A program made the position numbers and the translations under genes. Below are positions 8,159 to 17,141 of a stretch of DNA of 64,000 nucleotides, in pieces. The DNA is from Bifidobacterium phasiani. GTDB lineage: Bacteria; Actinomycetota; Actinomycetes; Actinomycetales; Bifidobacteriaceae. How positions within the stretch are numbered: the stretch's first letter is position 1; the number at the start of each line of letters is the position of its first letter. The stretch spans positions 1 to 64,000 of the forward strand of contig NZ_JAHBBD010000015.1 of the NCBI RefSeq assembly GCF_019331775.1, given 5' to 3'. The notes under the pieces were generated by a model. The model worked only from the letters and a program-made list of their open reading frames with translations. It made no database searches and was not told the DNA's origin.

Positions 8159-11044
8159 TCACCTCCCCTGGCGCAGGACCGGGCCCAGGTAGCGGCCGGT
8201 GAGCGACGCGGGGTTCACTGCGATCCGCTCCGGCGTGCCGACGGCCACGATCCGCCCGCCCTCCTCGCCGCCGCCGGGCCCCATGTCGATGACGAAGTCC
8301 GCGTTGGCGATCATATCGAGGTCGTGCTCGATGACGACGATCGTCGCGCCGCCGTCGAGCAGCCGCTGCAGCACGCCGATCAGCGTGCGCACGTCCAGCG
8401 GATGCAGGCCGGTGGTCGGCTCGTCGAGCACGAACATCGACGTGCCCTGCTTGCGGCCCAGCTCGTTCGACAGCTTGAGCCGCTGCGCCTCGCCGCCCGA
8501 CAGCGAGGGCGTGTCCTCGCCGAGCGTCAGATAGCCCAGACCGAGGTCCGACAGCGTCGCCAGCGCCTTGCGGATGCGCTTGAGCAGCGCGTCGGCGACG
8601 CAATCGCCCGCCAGCGGAACCGCCGTGCCCGATGCCCCCTGTCGCCCGCGCCCGCCTGCCTGCGGAACCGCTGCGTTTCCGGCATCATCATTGTCACCCG
8701 CCGCCGGGGCCGACGCGACCCCGGTGTTGCCGTCAACCGGGGACGTGCCTCCCTCGCCAGCCGCGCCCCCGCGCCGCCCGTGGGGCGCCGGCGCGAACAC
8801 GTCCAGCGCCTCGTCGACGCTCAGGGCCAGCACCTGCGGCATCGTCAGCCCGTCCGGCCGGCCGGGGGTCGCGATGCGCACGGCGTCGGCCTCGGGCCTG
8901 AAGCGCCGCCCCTCGCAGCTCGGGCACGGGATCGTCACGTCCGGCAGGAACTGCACGTCGAGGTTGACCTGCCCGGTGCCGTCGCACTGCGGGCATCGCA
9001 GCGAGCCGGTGTTGTACGAGAAGTCCGCGAGCTTGTAGCCGAGCGCCTTCGCGGTCGCGGTGCCGGCGAACGCGCGCCTGAGCATGTCCATGACGCCGGA
9101 GTACGTCGCCAGCGTCGAACGCACGTTGATGCCGATCGGCGTCGAGTCGACGATGCGCACGCGTTCGATGCCGGCCGGGTCGATCGAGGTGACGTGCTCG
9201 GGCAGCGGCCCGTCGCCGGCGCAGGCCTCCAACGCCGGCACCAGCGATTCGAGCACCATCGTGGTCTTGCCCGAGCCGGACACGCCGGTGACCGCCGTCA
9301 GCCGGCCGCGCGGGACCGCGACGTCCAGCGGCTTGACCGTGTGGATCGCGGAGGTGGCCATGCGGATCCACGCGCCGTCACCCGCCGATTCGCCGTCGAC
9401 GGGCCATGCGCCTTCGCCCATGCCGTCCGCGTAGTCCGCGCCACCCGCGCCATCAGCGACACCGCGGGCGTCCGCGGAATCGTCCTCCGTCCCCGACACG
9501 GCCACGCCCAATCCGGCCGATTCGGACCCGCCCGCCCCGGGAACCTCCCAGTCGGCCGGCAGCGGCGGCACCTCCCGCCGCCCGCGCACCACCGACGGCT
9601 CGGCCCCCGTCAGGAACCCGGCGATGCGCGAGTCCGGATTCGCCGCGATCTGCTCGGGCGTGCCCTGCGCGACGACGCGCCCGCCCTGGGTGCCGGCGCC
9701 CGGCCCCATCTCGATGAAATGGTCGGCGGCGCGCAGCACGCGCACGTCGTGGTCGACGAACAGCACCGAGTTGCCGGCGTCGATCAGGTCGCGCATCACG
9801 CCGATCAGTCCCTCGATGTTCGCCGGATGCAGGCCGGTGCTCGGCTCGTCGAGCACGTACAGCACGCCGGTGGTCTCGTTGCGCACCGCGCGCGACAGCT
9901 GCGCCCGCTGGCGCTCTCCCGTCGACAGCGAGGCCGACGACCGGTCGAGCGTGAGGTAGCCCAGCCCCAGCTGCATCAGCCGCGAGCCCATCTCCCGCAG
10001 CGTCGCCACCAGCGTCGCCGCCATGTCGTGCATCTCGGCGGGCAGCGCGTCCGGCACGCCGTCGGCCCAGTCCAGCACGTCGCGCAGCGGCCACGCGGTC
10101 ACGTCGGCCAGTCCGGCCTCCCCGATGCGCGGGGCGCGGGCGGCGTCGCCCAGCCGCGTGCCGCCGCAGTCCGGGCAGGTGCGTTCGACCAGGAACTTGG
10201 CGACCTTGGCGAAGCGCTTCTCGTCGGTGGCGCGGTCGAGCTCCTTGAGCACGGTGAGCCGCGCGTTGCGGAACGTGAAGTCCAGGTCGTGGATGCCCTT
10301 GACCGACGGGATGACGATGTGCTTCTTCTCCTCCGGCCCGTTGAACACGATGTCGCGCTCGGCCTCGGTCAGTTCGCGGAACGGCACGTCGGTGCGCACG
10401 CCGAACTCGCGCACGATGTCGGGCTGCACGTTGAAGCCGAACGTGCGCCACGGCACCACCGCGCCCTGGTCGATGCTCAGCGATTCGTCCGGAACCAGCG
10501 TGGAATCGTCCACCTCGCGCACGATGCCGGTGCCCTGGCAGCGCGGGCACGCGCCGGTCGAGTTGAACGCCAGGTCCTCCGCGCCCGGTCCCATGAACGC
10601 GGCCCCGCACGTCGGGCACACGATGTCGAGCCCGGCCGCGACGGCGAGCGACGGCGGGCAGCGGTGGCCGTTCGGGCAGCGGTGGCTCGCCAGTCGCGAG
10701 AACATCAGACGCAGCACGTTGAGCAGTTCGGTCATCGTGCCGAACGTCGAGCGCATGCCGCCCGCGCCGGGCCGCTGGTGCAGCGCCAGGGCCGGCGGCA
10801 GGTAGCTGACCGAGTCGACCTGCGGGCGCCTCGCCTGCGTCATCCGCCGGCGCGTGTAGGTGGACAGCGCGTCGAGGTAGCGGCGCGACCCCTCGGCGTA
10901 CAGCACGTCGAGCGCCAGCGAGGACTTGCCCGAGCCGGACACGCCGGCGACGCCCACCAGCTCGTCGAGCGGCACGTCCACGTCGACGTTCCTGAGGTTG
11001 TTGACGCGCGCGCCGCGCACCCGTATCGCATCCGGCCGTTCCAT
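8159..11044 (-). CDS. UvrA-like excinuclease ABC subunit A paralogue
   Basis: A 961-residue tandem ABC ATPase of the UvrA family. The first half has Walker A GVSGSGKSS (K40), zinc cysteines CPTC/CPRC and CPDCGGTRL, signature LSTGERQRAQL and Walker B YVLDEPSTGLHP. The second half has GVSGSGKTT, CPQCDGTGQV...CPSCEGRRF, LSGGEAQRLKL and MFVLDEPTTGLHP. It resembles the UvrA2/DrrC-like paralogues more than canonical UvrA, because the first zinc region (CPNGHRCPP) is atypical and the UvrB-interaction region looks reduced; such paralogues are linked to drug tolerance or DNA damage. Two low-complexity insertions are present: residues ~490-570 between the halves, and a Gly/Ala-rich stretch before the second signature. 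It stands alone. Confidence 0.85.
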   Translation of the reverse strand: MERPDAIRVRGARVNNLRNVDVDVPLDELVGVAGVSGSGKSSLALDVLYAEGSRRYLDALSTYTRRRMTQARRPQVDSVSYLPPALALHQRPGAGGMRSTFGTMTELLNVLRLMFSRLASHRCPNGHRCPPSLAVAAGLDIVCPTCGAAFMGPGAEDLAFNSTGACPRCQGTGIVREVDDSTLVPDESLSIDQGAVVPWRTFGFNVQPDIVREFGVRTDVPFRELTEAERDIVFNGPEEKKHIVIPSVKGIHDLDFTFRNARLTVLKELDRATDEKRFAKVAKFLVERTCPDCGGTRLGDAARAPRIGEAGLADVTAWPLRDVLDWADGVPDALPAEMHDMAATLVATLREMGSRLMQLGLGYLTLDRSSASLSTGERQRAQLSRAVRNETTGVLYVLDEPSTGLHPANIEGLIGVMRDLIDAGNSVLFVDHDVRVLRAADHFIEMGPGAGTQGGRVVAQGTPEQIAANPDSRIAGFLTGAEPSVVRGRREVPPLPADWEVPGAGGSESAGLGVAVSGTEDDSADARGVADGAGGADYADGMGEGAWPVDGESAGDGAWIRMATSAIHTVKPLDVAVPRGRLTAVTGVSGSGKTTMVLESLVPALEACAGDGPLPEHVTSIDPAGIERVRIVDSTPIGINVRSTLATYSGVMDMLRRAFAGTATAKALGYKLADFSYNTGSLRCPQCDGTGQVNLDVQFLPDVTIPCPSCEGRRFRPEADAVRIATPGRPDGLTMPQVLALSVDEALDVFAPAPHGRRGGAAGEGGTSPVDGNTGVASAPAAGDNDDAGNAAVPQAGGRGRQGASGTAVPLAGDCVADALLKRIRKALATLSDLGLGYLTLGEDTPSLSGGEAQRLKLSNELGRKQGTSMFVLDEPTTGLHPLDVRTLIGVLQRLLDGGATIVVIEHDLDMIANADFVIDMGPGGGEEGGRIVAVGTPERIAVNPASLTGRYLGPVLRQGR

Positions 11045-11250
11045 GGCGCCCTCCTTGACCGTTTTGACCGTTCCCGTTCCTCCGCCATACTATCGCCGCC
11101 CCACGCACGCCCCGACCGACGCCGCCGGCCGGCCGTACGCGCCGGCGACGCCCCCCCCTGGCCGCCTCGCGCTTCCTCCCCGATGCGGCTACGATGGAGG
11201 CATATCCCACCCGACCACCGGCGCCACGCGTCGCCGACCAAGGAGCGCCA

Positions 11251-12516
11251 ATGTCCGCCGCATCCTCCATCCCCACCTCCCCGACCTCCCCCGCCGCATC
11301 CGGGCTGGAGCCCGCGCCCTCCGGCGCCGGCGCGCGCATCCCGCTGCTCATGCGCGTCTACGGCGTCGTCTGCCTGGTCAGCGGCGCCAGCGTGCTCGCA
11401 ATCGGCATCGCCATCGTCGTCCGCCTGATCACGACCGGAGGCGCCGGCATCACCGGCTCGCAGCACGTCACGCTCACGCTTATCCTGACGATCATCCAAC
11501 TGGCGCTGATCGCGGTCCACAGCGCCGCCGACGTGGCGTTCGGCGTCTCGCTGCTGCGCAACCGGCGGCGGCACGCGGCGCTCTATGCCTACCTGCTGGT
11601 GCTGCTGAACATCGTCATCGGCATCATCACGATCATGCTGCTCGGCTTCCACGGGCACGTCATCGATCCGCTGATCCGCATCGCGATCCTGCTGGTCATC
11701 GCCACGACCGTCGACCCCGCGCTGAACGCGGAGCGGCGCGCCGCCCGGCGCCGACGCTACGAGCAGACCGAGCAGGAGGCCGAGGCCGGCACGCTCGGCC
11801 GGGCGAAGGATGGCCGCGGCTTCATCCAGCTCAACTTCTTCAACCTGTTCTGGGTGTTCACGGTCTGCTGCGTGATCGGTCTGGTCATCGAGACGGTCTA
11901 CCACATGGTCGTCGTCGATCCTGGGCACTACCAGGACCGCGCGGGCATGCTGTTCGGCCCGTTCTCGCCGATCTACGGCTTCGGCGCCACGCTGATGACG
12001 GTCGCGCTCAACCGGTTCTACCGCGCGAACCCGGCCGTCATCTTCCTGGTGTCGGCGGTCATCGGCGGCGCGTTCGAGGCGGCGACCAGCTGGTTCATGG
12101 AGGTCGCGTTCGGCGCGGTGGCGTGGAACTACTCGGGGATGACGATCCTGGGGCTGTTCCCCGACCCGATCGCCGCGATCACCGGCGGGCGCACGAGCAC
12201 GCCGTTCATGTGCATGTGGGGCGCGCTCGGGTTCTGCTGGATCCGGTTCTGCCTGCCGTGGCTGCTCAGGCTCATCAACCTCATCCCGTGGCGATGGCGG
12301 TACGCCGTCACCGTGGTGTGCGCGCTGCTCATGCTCGTCGACGGCGTGATGACGCTGCAGTCGCTGGAGTGCTGGTACGAGCGCGAATCCGGGCTGCAGC
12401 CGAACTCGCCGGTCGAGGTGTTCTACGCCGACCACTTCGACAACGCCTACATGGCGCACCGGTTCCAGAGCATGACGATCACGCCCGGCAAGACCGCGCG
12501 CGCCGACGCGTCCTGA
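11251..12516 (+). CDS. CmpB-type (putative ABC type IV) membrane protein
   Basis: 421 residues with about eight transmembrane segments. The second half (NLFWVFTVCCVIGLVIETVYH, RAGMLFGPFSPIYGFGATLM, FEAATSWFMEVAFGAVAWNYS) fits the family often annotated as putative ABC-transporter type IV or CmpB; its biochemical role is not established. A Ser/Pro/Ala-rich N-terminus of ~30 residues precedes a hydrophobic N-terminal domain. ATG 11251 follows AAGGAGCGCCA; the frame is open further upstream but lacks a ribosome-binding site. No ATPase partner is adjacent. Confidence 0.75.
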   Translation: MSAASSIPTSPTSPAASGLEPAPSGAGARIPLLMRVYGVVCLVSGASVLAIGIAIVVRLITTGGAGITGSQHVTLTLILTIIQLALIAVHSAADVAFGVSLLRNRRRHAALYAYLLVLLNIVIGIITIMLLGFHGHVIDPLIRIAILLVIATTVDPALNAERRAARRRRYEQTEQEAEAGTLGRAKDGRGFIQLNFFNLFWVFTVCCVIGLVIETVYHMVVVDPGHYQDRAGMLFGPFSPIYGFGATLMTVALNRFYRANPAVIFLVSAVIGGAFEAATSWFMEVAFGAVAWNYSGMTILGLFPDPIAAITGGRTSTPFMCMWGALGFCWIRFCLPWLLRLINLIPWRWRYAVTVVCALLMLVDGVMTLQSLECWYERESGLQPNSPVEVFYADHFDNAYMAHRFQSMTITPGKTARADAS

Positions 12517-12687
12517 GAAGCCCGGCTTCCACGCCCCGATGGGCCAGGCCGGCATGCCCCAAGGGTCGGTCCGACACGCGCCCACGAGTGTGGGGCCGGA
12601 CCGGTCGTCTCCGGTGTGGGGACGTGCCCGCAGGCTTTGGGGAATGATCAAGCAGAGAGCCGACCACCTGCGCGATGGGCGGGTGAC

Positions 12688-12765
12688 CCGCGGACTTCGG
12701 GGGATGGTCCGCGGGCAATGGCGGAATCATGCGATCGGCCGCGGACCATCCCCCGAAGTCCGCGG
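12688..12765. repeat. Perfect 27-bp inverted repeat, dispersed family 2, copy 1
   Basis: Arms 12688-12714 and 12739-12765 (CCGCGGACTTCGGGGGATGG... and its exact complement) are separated by 24 bases. The right arm and the following ~20 bases resemble 25375-25425: CATCCCCCG, then CCGCGGA, then CCGGCGTGTCGCCC at the same spacing. It sits in the 514-base gap between the CmpB gene and the ECF operon, both plus strand, with no T tract. The rest of the gap holds further GC-rich hairpins and, near 12900-12955, an AT-rich stretch (TTGTATTCCG, then a T-rich run) that probably contains the ECF operon promoter. Confidence 0.85.
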
Positions 12766-13030
12766 AACCGGTCCGGCGTGTCGCCCGAGCGTCCGACCGA
12801 ACCCGCCCGTCCGGACGACCGCCGTCGCCGTCGACCCAGCCACCGACCCGTCGGGCGTGACGCCCACCCGTCGACCACCCCGCAGGGCGCGGGATTATCG
12901 CACACTTTCCGCCAAAAGAACAGTCTTGTATTCCGTTTTTTCTTTCGCTAGGTTGGGCGGTGACCCCGCCCGGCGCGCCCGGGCGGCCCTGCACGCCGGC
13001 CCGTCCGGCCCCGCGACGAAAGGACGATCC

Positions 13031-13663
13031 ATGACCGCCACGACACCGACCACGACGGCCGCCGCCCGCGGCTTCGCCCGACTCTCCGTACCCGACCTGA
13101 TCACCATCGGCGTGTTCACCGCCGTCTACTTCGTGCTGGTCGCGGTCTGCACGTTCGCCTCGGCCATCGCGTTCGCCGGGTTCGGCTCGATCCTGCTGCC
13201 CGCGCTGTGCGCGCTGGTCAGCGGCTGCGTGTACATGCTGCTGGTCGCGCGCCTGGGCAAGTTCGGCGGCATCACCGTCATGGGCCTGGTCATGGGCCTG
13301 TTCTTCCTGGTGTCCGGGCACTTCCTGCTGTCGTTCCTCGCCAACATCGTGTTCGCGGTGGCCGCCGACCTGATCGCCGCGCTCGGCAAGTACCGCAGCC
13401 GCATCGGCATCCTGATCAGCTATGTGGTCTTCTCCTACGGCCTGACCGGCCCGATCCTGCCGCTGTGGTTCATGAAGGACGCCTATGTGGCCGCGCTGGA
13501 GGCCAAGGGCAAGGACGCCGCGTACATCGACGGCGTGTTCGCCCAGGTCAACACCGGGTCGTTCTGGCTGGCGATGGGCGCGATCCTGGTCTGCGCCGTC
13601 ATCGGCGGCTGGTTCGGCCAGCGGATGATGCGCAAACACTTCGCCAAGGCGGGCATCGTTTGA
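13031..13663 (+). CDS. ECF transporter substrate-specificity (S) component
   Basis: A 210-residue integral membrane protein with about five to six hydrophobic segments (LITIGVFTAVYFVLVAVCTF, ILLPALCALVSGCVYMLLVA, VMGLVMGLFFLVSGHFLLSF and others). It fits the Trep_Strep/MptS-like family of S components, whose ligand is generally unassigned. It binds the ligand and docks onto the T/A module encoded by the following genes. ATG 13031 has AAAGGACGATCC upstream. Its stop overlaps the ecfT start by four bases (TTGA), so the operon is translationally coupled. The basic C-terminus is probably cytoplasmic. Confidence 0.85.
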   Translation: MTATTPTTTAAARGFARLSVPDLITIGVFTAVYFVLVAVCTFASAIAFAGFGSILLPALCALVSGCVYMLLVARLGKFGGITVMGLVMGLFFLVSGHFLLSFLANIVFAVAADLIAALGKYRSRIGILISYVVFSYGLTGPILPLWFMKDAYVAALEAKGKDAAYIDGVFAQVNTGSFWLAMGAILVCAVIGGWFGQRMMRKHFAKAGIV

Positions 13664-14409
13664 GCACGGTGACGACGCCGGCCCCGCCCGCCGACGCCGC
13701 CCGCGGATCGCACGGCCTGCGCCTCGACCCGCGGGCGAAGCTGTTCCTGCTGCTGGAGGCCAACCTGCTGCTGTTCTTCCATGTCGGCACCCCGACCGAG
13801 GCGGTGCTGACGGCGCTGTTCATCGTGCCGCTGCTGCTGGCCGGCCGGGTGCGTTCGGCCGTCCGCTTCGCCGTCGTCTACGCGGCGCTGCTGGGACTGA
13901 GCCTGATCGAGACGCCGACCTCCGGCGGTTGGGCGTGGCTGGCCATCGTGCCGATGCTCGCGGTGGGCATCCGCATGCTGCTGCCGTGCCTGATCACCGG
14001 CGCGTACGCGTTCACGACCACGAGCCCGGGCGAGTTCACGGCGGCGCTGCGCCGCATCCACGCGCCGGAGGCCGTGGTCATCCCCTGCATCGTGGTGATC
14101 CGCTTCTTCCCGACGCTGCGCGAGGACTACCGGCACATCCGCGACGCGATGGCGCTGCGCGGCATCCCGTCGGGCGGCGGGTCGCCGCTGCGGCACCCGG
14201 CGCAGTCGCTGGAGTACATCATCGTGCCGCTGCTGATGAACGCGAACACCGTCGCGCAGGACCTCTCCGTCGCCGCGCTGACCAAGGGGCTCGGCAACCC
14301 CGGGCGGCACACCAGCATGGCCGACATCCGCATGACGCCGCTCGACTGGGCGTACATGGCGCTGTGCGCGGTGCCGTTCGCGCTGTTCCTGACGGGGGTG
14401 TGGCGATGA
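13660..14409 (+). CDS. ecfT: ECF transporter transmembrane (T) component
   Basis: A ~249-residue membrane scaffold linking the S component to the ATPases. Hydrophobic segments lie in the first two thirds (KLFLLLEANLLLFFHVG, AVLTALFIVPLLLAG, VRFAVVYAALLGLSL, LAIVPMLAVGIRMLLPCLI). The cytoplasmic coupling region carries the two short Ala-Arg-Gly-like motifs of EcfT in modified form (IRDAMALRGIP, then VAALTKGLGNPG). No ATG suits the family start; TTG 13660 overlapping the ecfS stop is preferred, with GTG 13669 as alternative. Confidence 0.85.
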   Translation: MSTVTTPAPPADAARGSHGLRLDPRAKLFLLLEANLLLFFHVGTPTEAVLTALFIVPLLLAGRVRSAVRFAVVYAALLGLSLIETPTSGGWAWLAIVPMLAVGIRMLLPCLITGAYAFTTTSPGEFTAALRRIHAPEAVVIPCIVVIRFFPTLREDYRHIRDAMALRGIPSGGGSPLRHPAQSLEYIIVPLLMNANTVAQDLSVAALTKGLGNPGRHTSMADIRMTPLDWAYMALCAVPFALFLTGVWR

Positions 14410-16316
14410 CCGTGGCATACGACGACGCGGCCGCGGCCCGTCCCGCCGTCCAGGCGCACGGCGTGGGCTTCCGGTACCGCGGCGAGCCGGGCCTGCCGGA
14501 TGACGACGCCACCCAGCCCCCGCCCGCACTTTCCGACGTCACGCTCGGCATCGCCGACGGCGAGTTCGTCGTGCTGTGCGGCCAGAGCGGCTGCGGCAAG
14601 ACGACGTTCACCCGGCTGCTCAACGGCCTGATCCCCTCGTTCCACACCGGCGATCTGACCGGCGCCTGCACCGTCTACGGGCTGGAATGCGGCCAGGCGG
14701 CCATCGAGGAGTACGCCGCGCTGGTCGGCAGCGTGTTCCAGAACCCGAAGACCCAGTATTTCAACGCCTTCGTCGCCGACGAGCTGGCGTTCCCCTGCGA
14801 GAACGCGGGTTGGGAGCCCGCGCGCATCCGCGGGCGCGTCGACGAGGTCGCGCAACGCTTCGGTATCGCGCATCTGCTGGACCGCAGCATCTTCCGGCTG
14901 TCGGGCGGCGAGAAGCAGCGCATCGCGGTCGCCTCGGCCTGCATGCTGCGGCCGCGTCTGCTGGTGCTCGACGAACCGACCAGCAACCTCGACCGCCGTG
15001 CGATGGACGACCTGGCGGCGCTGCTGGGCGACATCAAGCGCATGGGCGTCACGATCGTCGTGGCCGAGCACCGGCTGGCCTGGTGCGCCGGACTCGCCGA
15101 CCGGTACGTGCTGTTCGAGTCGGGCCGTATCGTCGGCGACCATACGGCCGCGCGGTTCGCGGCGATCCCGGAGGCGCGGCGCGAGGCGATGGGGCTGCGC
15201 ACGCTGGACGTCGCACCCTTCCGCCGCCGCGTCGACGCGCTGGCCGCCCGCTGGCCGGAGCGCGCCGATGCCGCCGCAAACGCCCGAGCGGCCGACGACG
15301 CACCGCCGGCACCGCCGCGGCCGGTAGAATCCGCCACGGCACCCGGACCCACGACATCCGGCCCCACGCCAGCCGACTCCGCCGACACAGTCGCCCGACT
15401 CCGCGGCACGCCGCTCCCGGAGTCGCCCGCCGCGCCACCCGCCGGACCGCACGCCGTACCGGAGCCGCCCCTGACGGACGACCGGACCGACGACACGCCA
15501 CCCTTGCCGCGGCAACCGGCCGGTGCAGGCACGGCGGCGCCGGCCACGCCCGGCGCGCTGCTGTCGACGCGCGGTCTGGTCGTCGGGCATCGGCCCGCCG
15601 GCCGCCGATGGTTCCGGCGCCGCTGCACGCCCGACACGGGCGGCTTCAGCCGCCCCATCCCCGACCTCGACCTGTTCCCCGGCGAGATCGTCGGCGTGAT
15701 GGGGCACAACGGCGCAGGCAAATCCACGCTGGTGCGCACGCTGGTGGGCCTGGCCCGGCCGCTGGCCGGCGACGTGCTCCGCCGCGGCGCCGCGGCGAGG
15801 CCGCGCACGCTGATGCGCGCCGGATTCCTGGTGATGCAGGACGTGAACTACCAGCTGTTCGCCGACTCCGTGCGCGGCGAGCTGCTGCTGGGCACGACGG
15901 GCGAGGACGACGAGCGCGCCGCGATCCGCGCCGTCTGCGACGCGGTGCTGCGCGAGCTGGACCTGACCGGGCTGGCCGACCGCCATCCGATGAGCCTGTC
16001 CGGCGGGCAGAAGCAACGCACGGCGATCGCCTCGGCGCTGGTGTGCGGCAAGGAGCTCATCGTGCTCGACGAACCGACGAGCGGTCTGGACCGACGGCAC
16101 ATGGTCCAGGTCGGCATGCTGCTGCGACGCCTGGCCGAACGCGGCAAGGCCGTGCTGGTGGTCACGCACGACGAGGAGCTCGCCGCCGCCTGGTGCGACC
16201 GCATCCTCGACCTCGACGCCGTCCCGGGCCGCCCCGAGCGAACGCCCGGTCGGACGGCCGGCCAAACCAACCCGATCCGACCACGATCCCCCATCAGACA
16301 AGGAGACTCGCGATGA
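14406..16316 (+). CDS. Fused ECF transporter ATPase (EcfA1-EcfA2)
   Basis: A 636-residue protein with two complete ABC ATPase domains. Domain 1 has GQSGCGKTT, LSGGEKQR and LLVLDEPTSNLD. Domain 2 has GHNGAGKST, MSLSGGQKQR and LIVLDEPTSGLD. They are joined by a ~95-residue Ala/Pro/Thr-rich linker at about residues 290-385. Most bacteria encode these as two proteins; a single-chain version is known in several actinobacteria. ATG 14406 overlaps the ecfT stop by four bases, so S, T and A are made from one coupled transcript. Confidence 0.92.
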   Translation: MTVAYDDAAAARPAVQAHGVGFRYRGEPGLPDDDATQPPPALSDVTLGIADGEFVVLCGQSGCGKTTFTRLLNGLIPSFHTGDLTGACTVYGLECGQAAIEEYAALVGSVFQNPKTQYFNAFVADELAFPCENAGWEPARIRGRVDEVAQRFGIAHLLDRSIFRLSGGEKQRIAVASACMLRPRLLVLDEPTSNLDRRAMDDLAALLGDIKRMGVTIVVAEHRLAWCAGLADRYVLFESGRIVGDHTAARFAAIPEARREAMGLRTLDVAPFRRRVDALAARWPERADAAANARAADDAPPAPPRPVESATAPGPTTSGPTPADSADTVARLRGTPLPESPAAPPAGPHAVPEPPLTDDRTDDTPPLPRQPAGAGTAAPATPGALLSTRGLVVGHRPAGRRWFRRRCTPDTGGFSRPIPDLDLFPGEIVGVMGHNGAGKSTLVRTLVGLARPLAGDVLRRGAAARPRTLMRAGFLVMQDVNYQLFADSVRGELLLGTTGEDDERAAIRAVCDAVLRELDLTGLADRHPMSLSGGQKQRTAIASALVCGKELIVLDEPTSGLDRRHMVQVGMLLRRLAERGKAVLVVTHDEELAAAWCDRILDLDAVPGRPERTPGRTAGQTNPIRPRSPIRQGDSR

Positions 16317-17116
16317 ACAGCCACGATGATGCACGCCCACACGTCGAACCGTCGGAGCGCATCGCAGGACGCCCCGCGGCCGGCCCGGGCGGGCATCGCG
16401 GCGAGCCGGCCGCGCCGGGCCGGACCGATGCCGCGTTCGACCCGTCGGACTGGACCGGCGACTGGGTGAGCTTCGAACAATTCATCGGCAGCGACGACCC
16501 GGCGATGCGCCGCGCGTGGGACGCCGCCGAGCAGGCGGTCGCCGGCTCGCCGATGGCCGTGCACGGCATCCGCGCGTTCTGGACGGCGGCCTGCCGCACC
16601 GTCAGCGACGACAACCCCGTCCGCATCGGCGGCTGGCGGGTCTCGCCGCGGGCCGACGGGGGCGACGGCCTCGTCGTCACATGGCTCGCCGAGGACGGTT
16701 CGCCGCTGCACACCGCCGCCTACCGGCTCGTCGACACGCTGGCGCGCGCTCTGGAAGCCAAGCCGACGCTGGTGTTCCGCGCCGATGCGGCCGGCGCCGC
16801 AAACATCGCCGTGCAAGGCATCGCGAACGACGCCGCGCACCGTAATGACGGAGCCGCCGCGTCGCCCTCGCCGTTCGACTGGCTGCTCGCGATCGCGCCG
16901 ATGCCGTCGCGTGGCGCCCACCGCGTCGGCGGGCTGCTCAGCCACCTGCATTTCCAGTACGCGTCGCGCCTGGACGCGCTGGTCGCCCCCGAAACCCGCA
17001 CGCTGCGCGACCGGCGGTGGTACGCGACGATGTGCGACGCGACGGGCGGCACGCTCGACCGATGCAACGTCGTGCTCGCCCTGCACCGCCTGCCCGTCTG
17101 GCACGAGCTGCCGTGA
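16313..17116 (+). CDS. ZinT-like (calycin-type) protein encoded with the ECF transporter
   Basis: A 267-residue protein starting at ATG 16313 with a good AAGGAG site, overlapping the ATPase stop by four bases. After a disordered N-terminus the segment DWTGDWVSFEQFIGSDDPAMRR resembles the start of ZinT/YodA-type domains (W.G.W.S), and GGLLSHLHFQYAS and WYATMCDATGG are consistent with that beta-barrel fold. The His clusters of secreted ZinT zinc chaperones are not obvious, and there is no signal peptide, so it appears cytoplasmic. Position in the operon suggests it handles the imported ligand or a product. The family assignment is tentative. Confidence 0.55.
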   Translation: MNSHDDARPHVEPSERIAGRPAAGPGGHRGEPAAPGRTDAAFDPSDWTGDWVSFEQFIGSDDPAMRRAWDAAEQAVAGSPMAVHGIRAFWTAACRTVSDDNPVRIGGWRVSPRADGGDGLVVTWLAEDGSPLHTAAYRLVDTLARALEAKPTLVFRADAAGAANIAVQGIANDAAHRNDGAAASPSPFDWLLAIAPMPSRGAHRVGGLLSHLHFQYASRLDALVAPETRTLRDRRWYATMCDATGGTLDRCNVVLALHRLPVWHELP

Positions 17117-17141
17117 CGGATGCGGCCGGCCGCGCCGCCGC

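Noticed and set aside
8324-11428. A 1034-codon open frame on the plus strand opposite the UvrA-like gene (and similar ones at 19767-22790 and 26165-28849)
   Set aside because: Composition (His/Arg/Ala/Gly/Val-rich, no motifs) is that of an antisense shadow in GC-rich DNA; the opposite strand carries complete family motifs.
12900-13030. Riboswitch upstream of the ECF S-component gene
   Set aside because: The leader is GC-rich with hairpins, but no recognisable cobalamin, TPP, FMN or other riboswitch core was seen.
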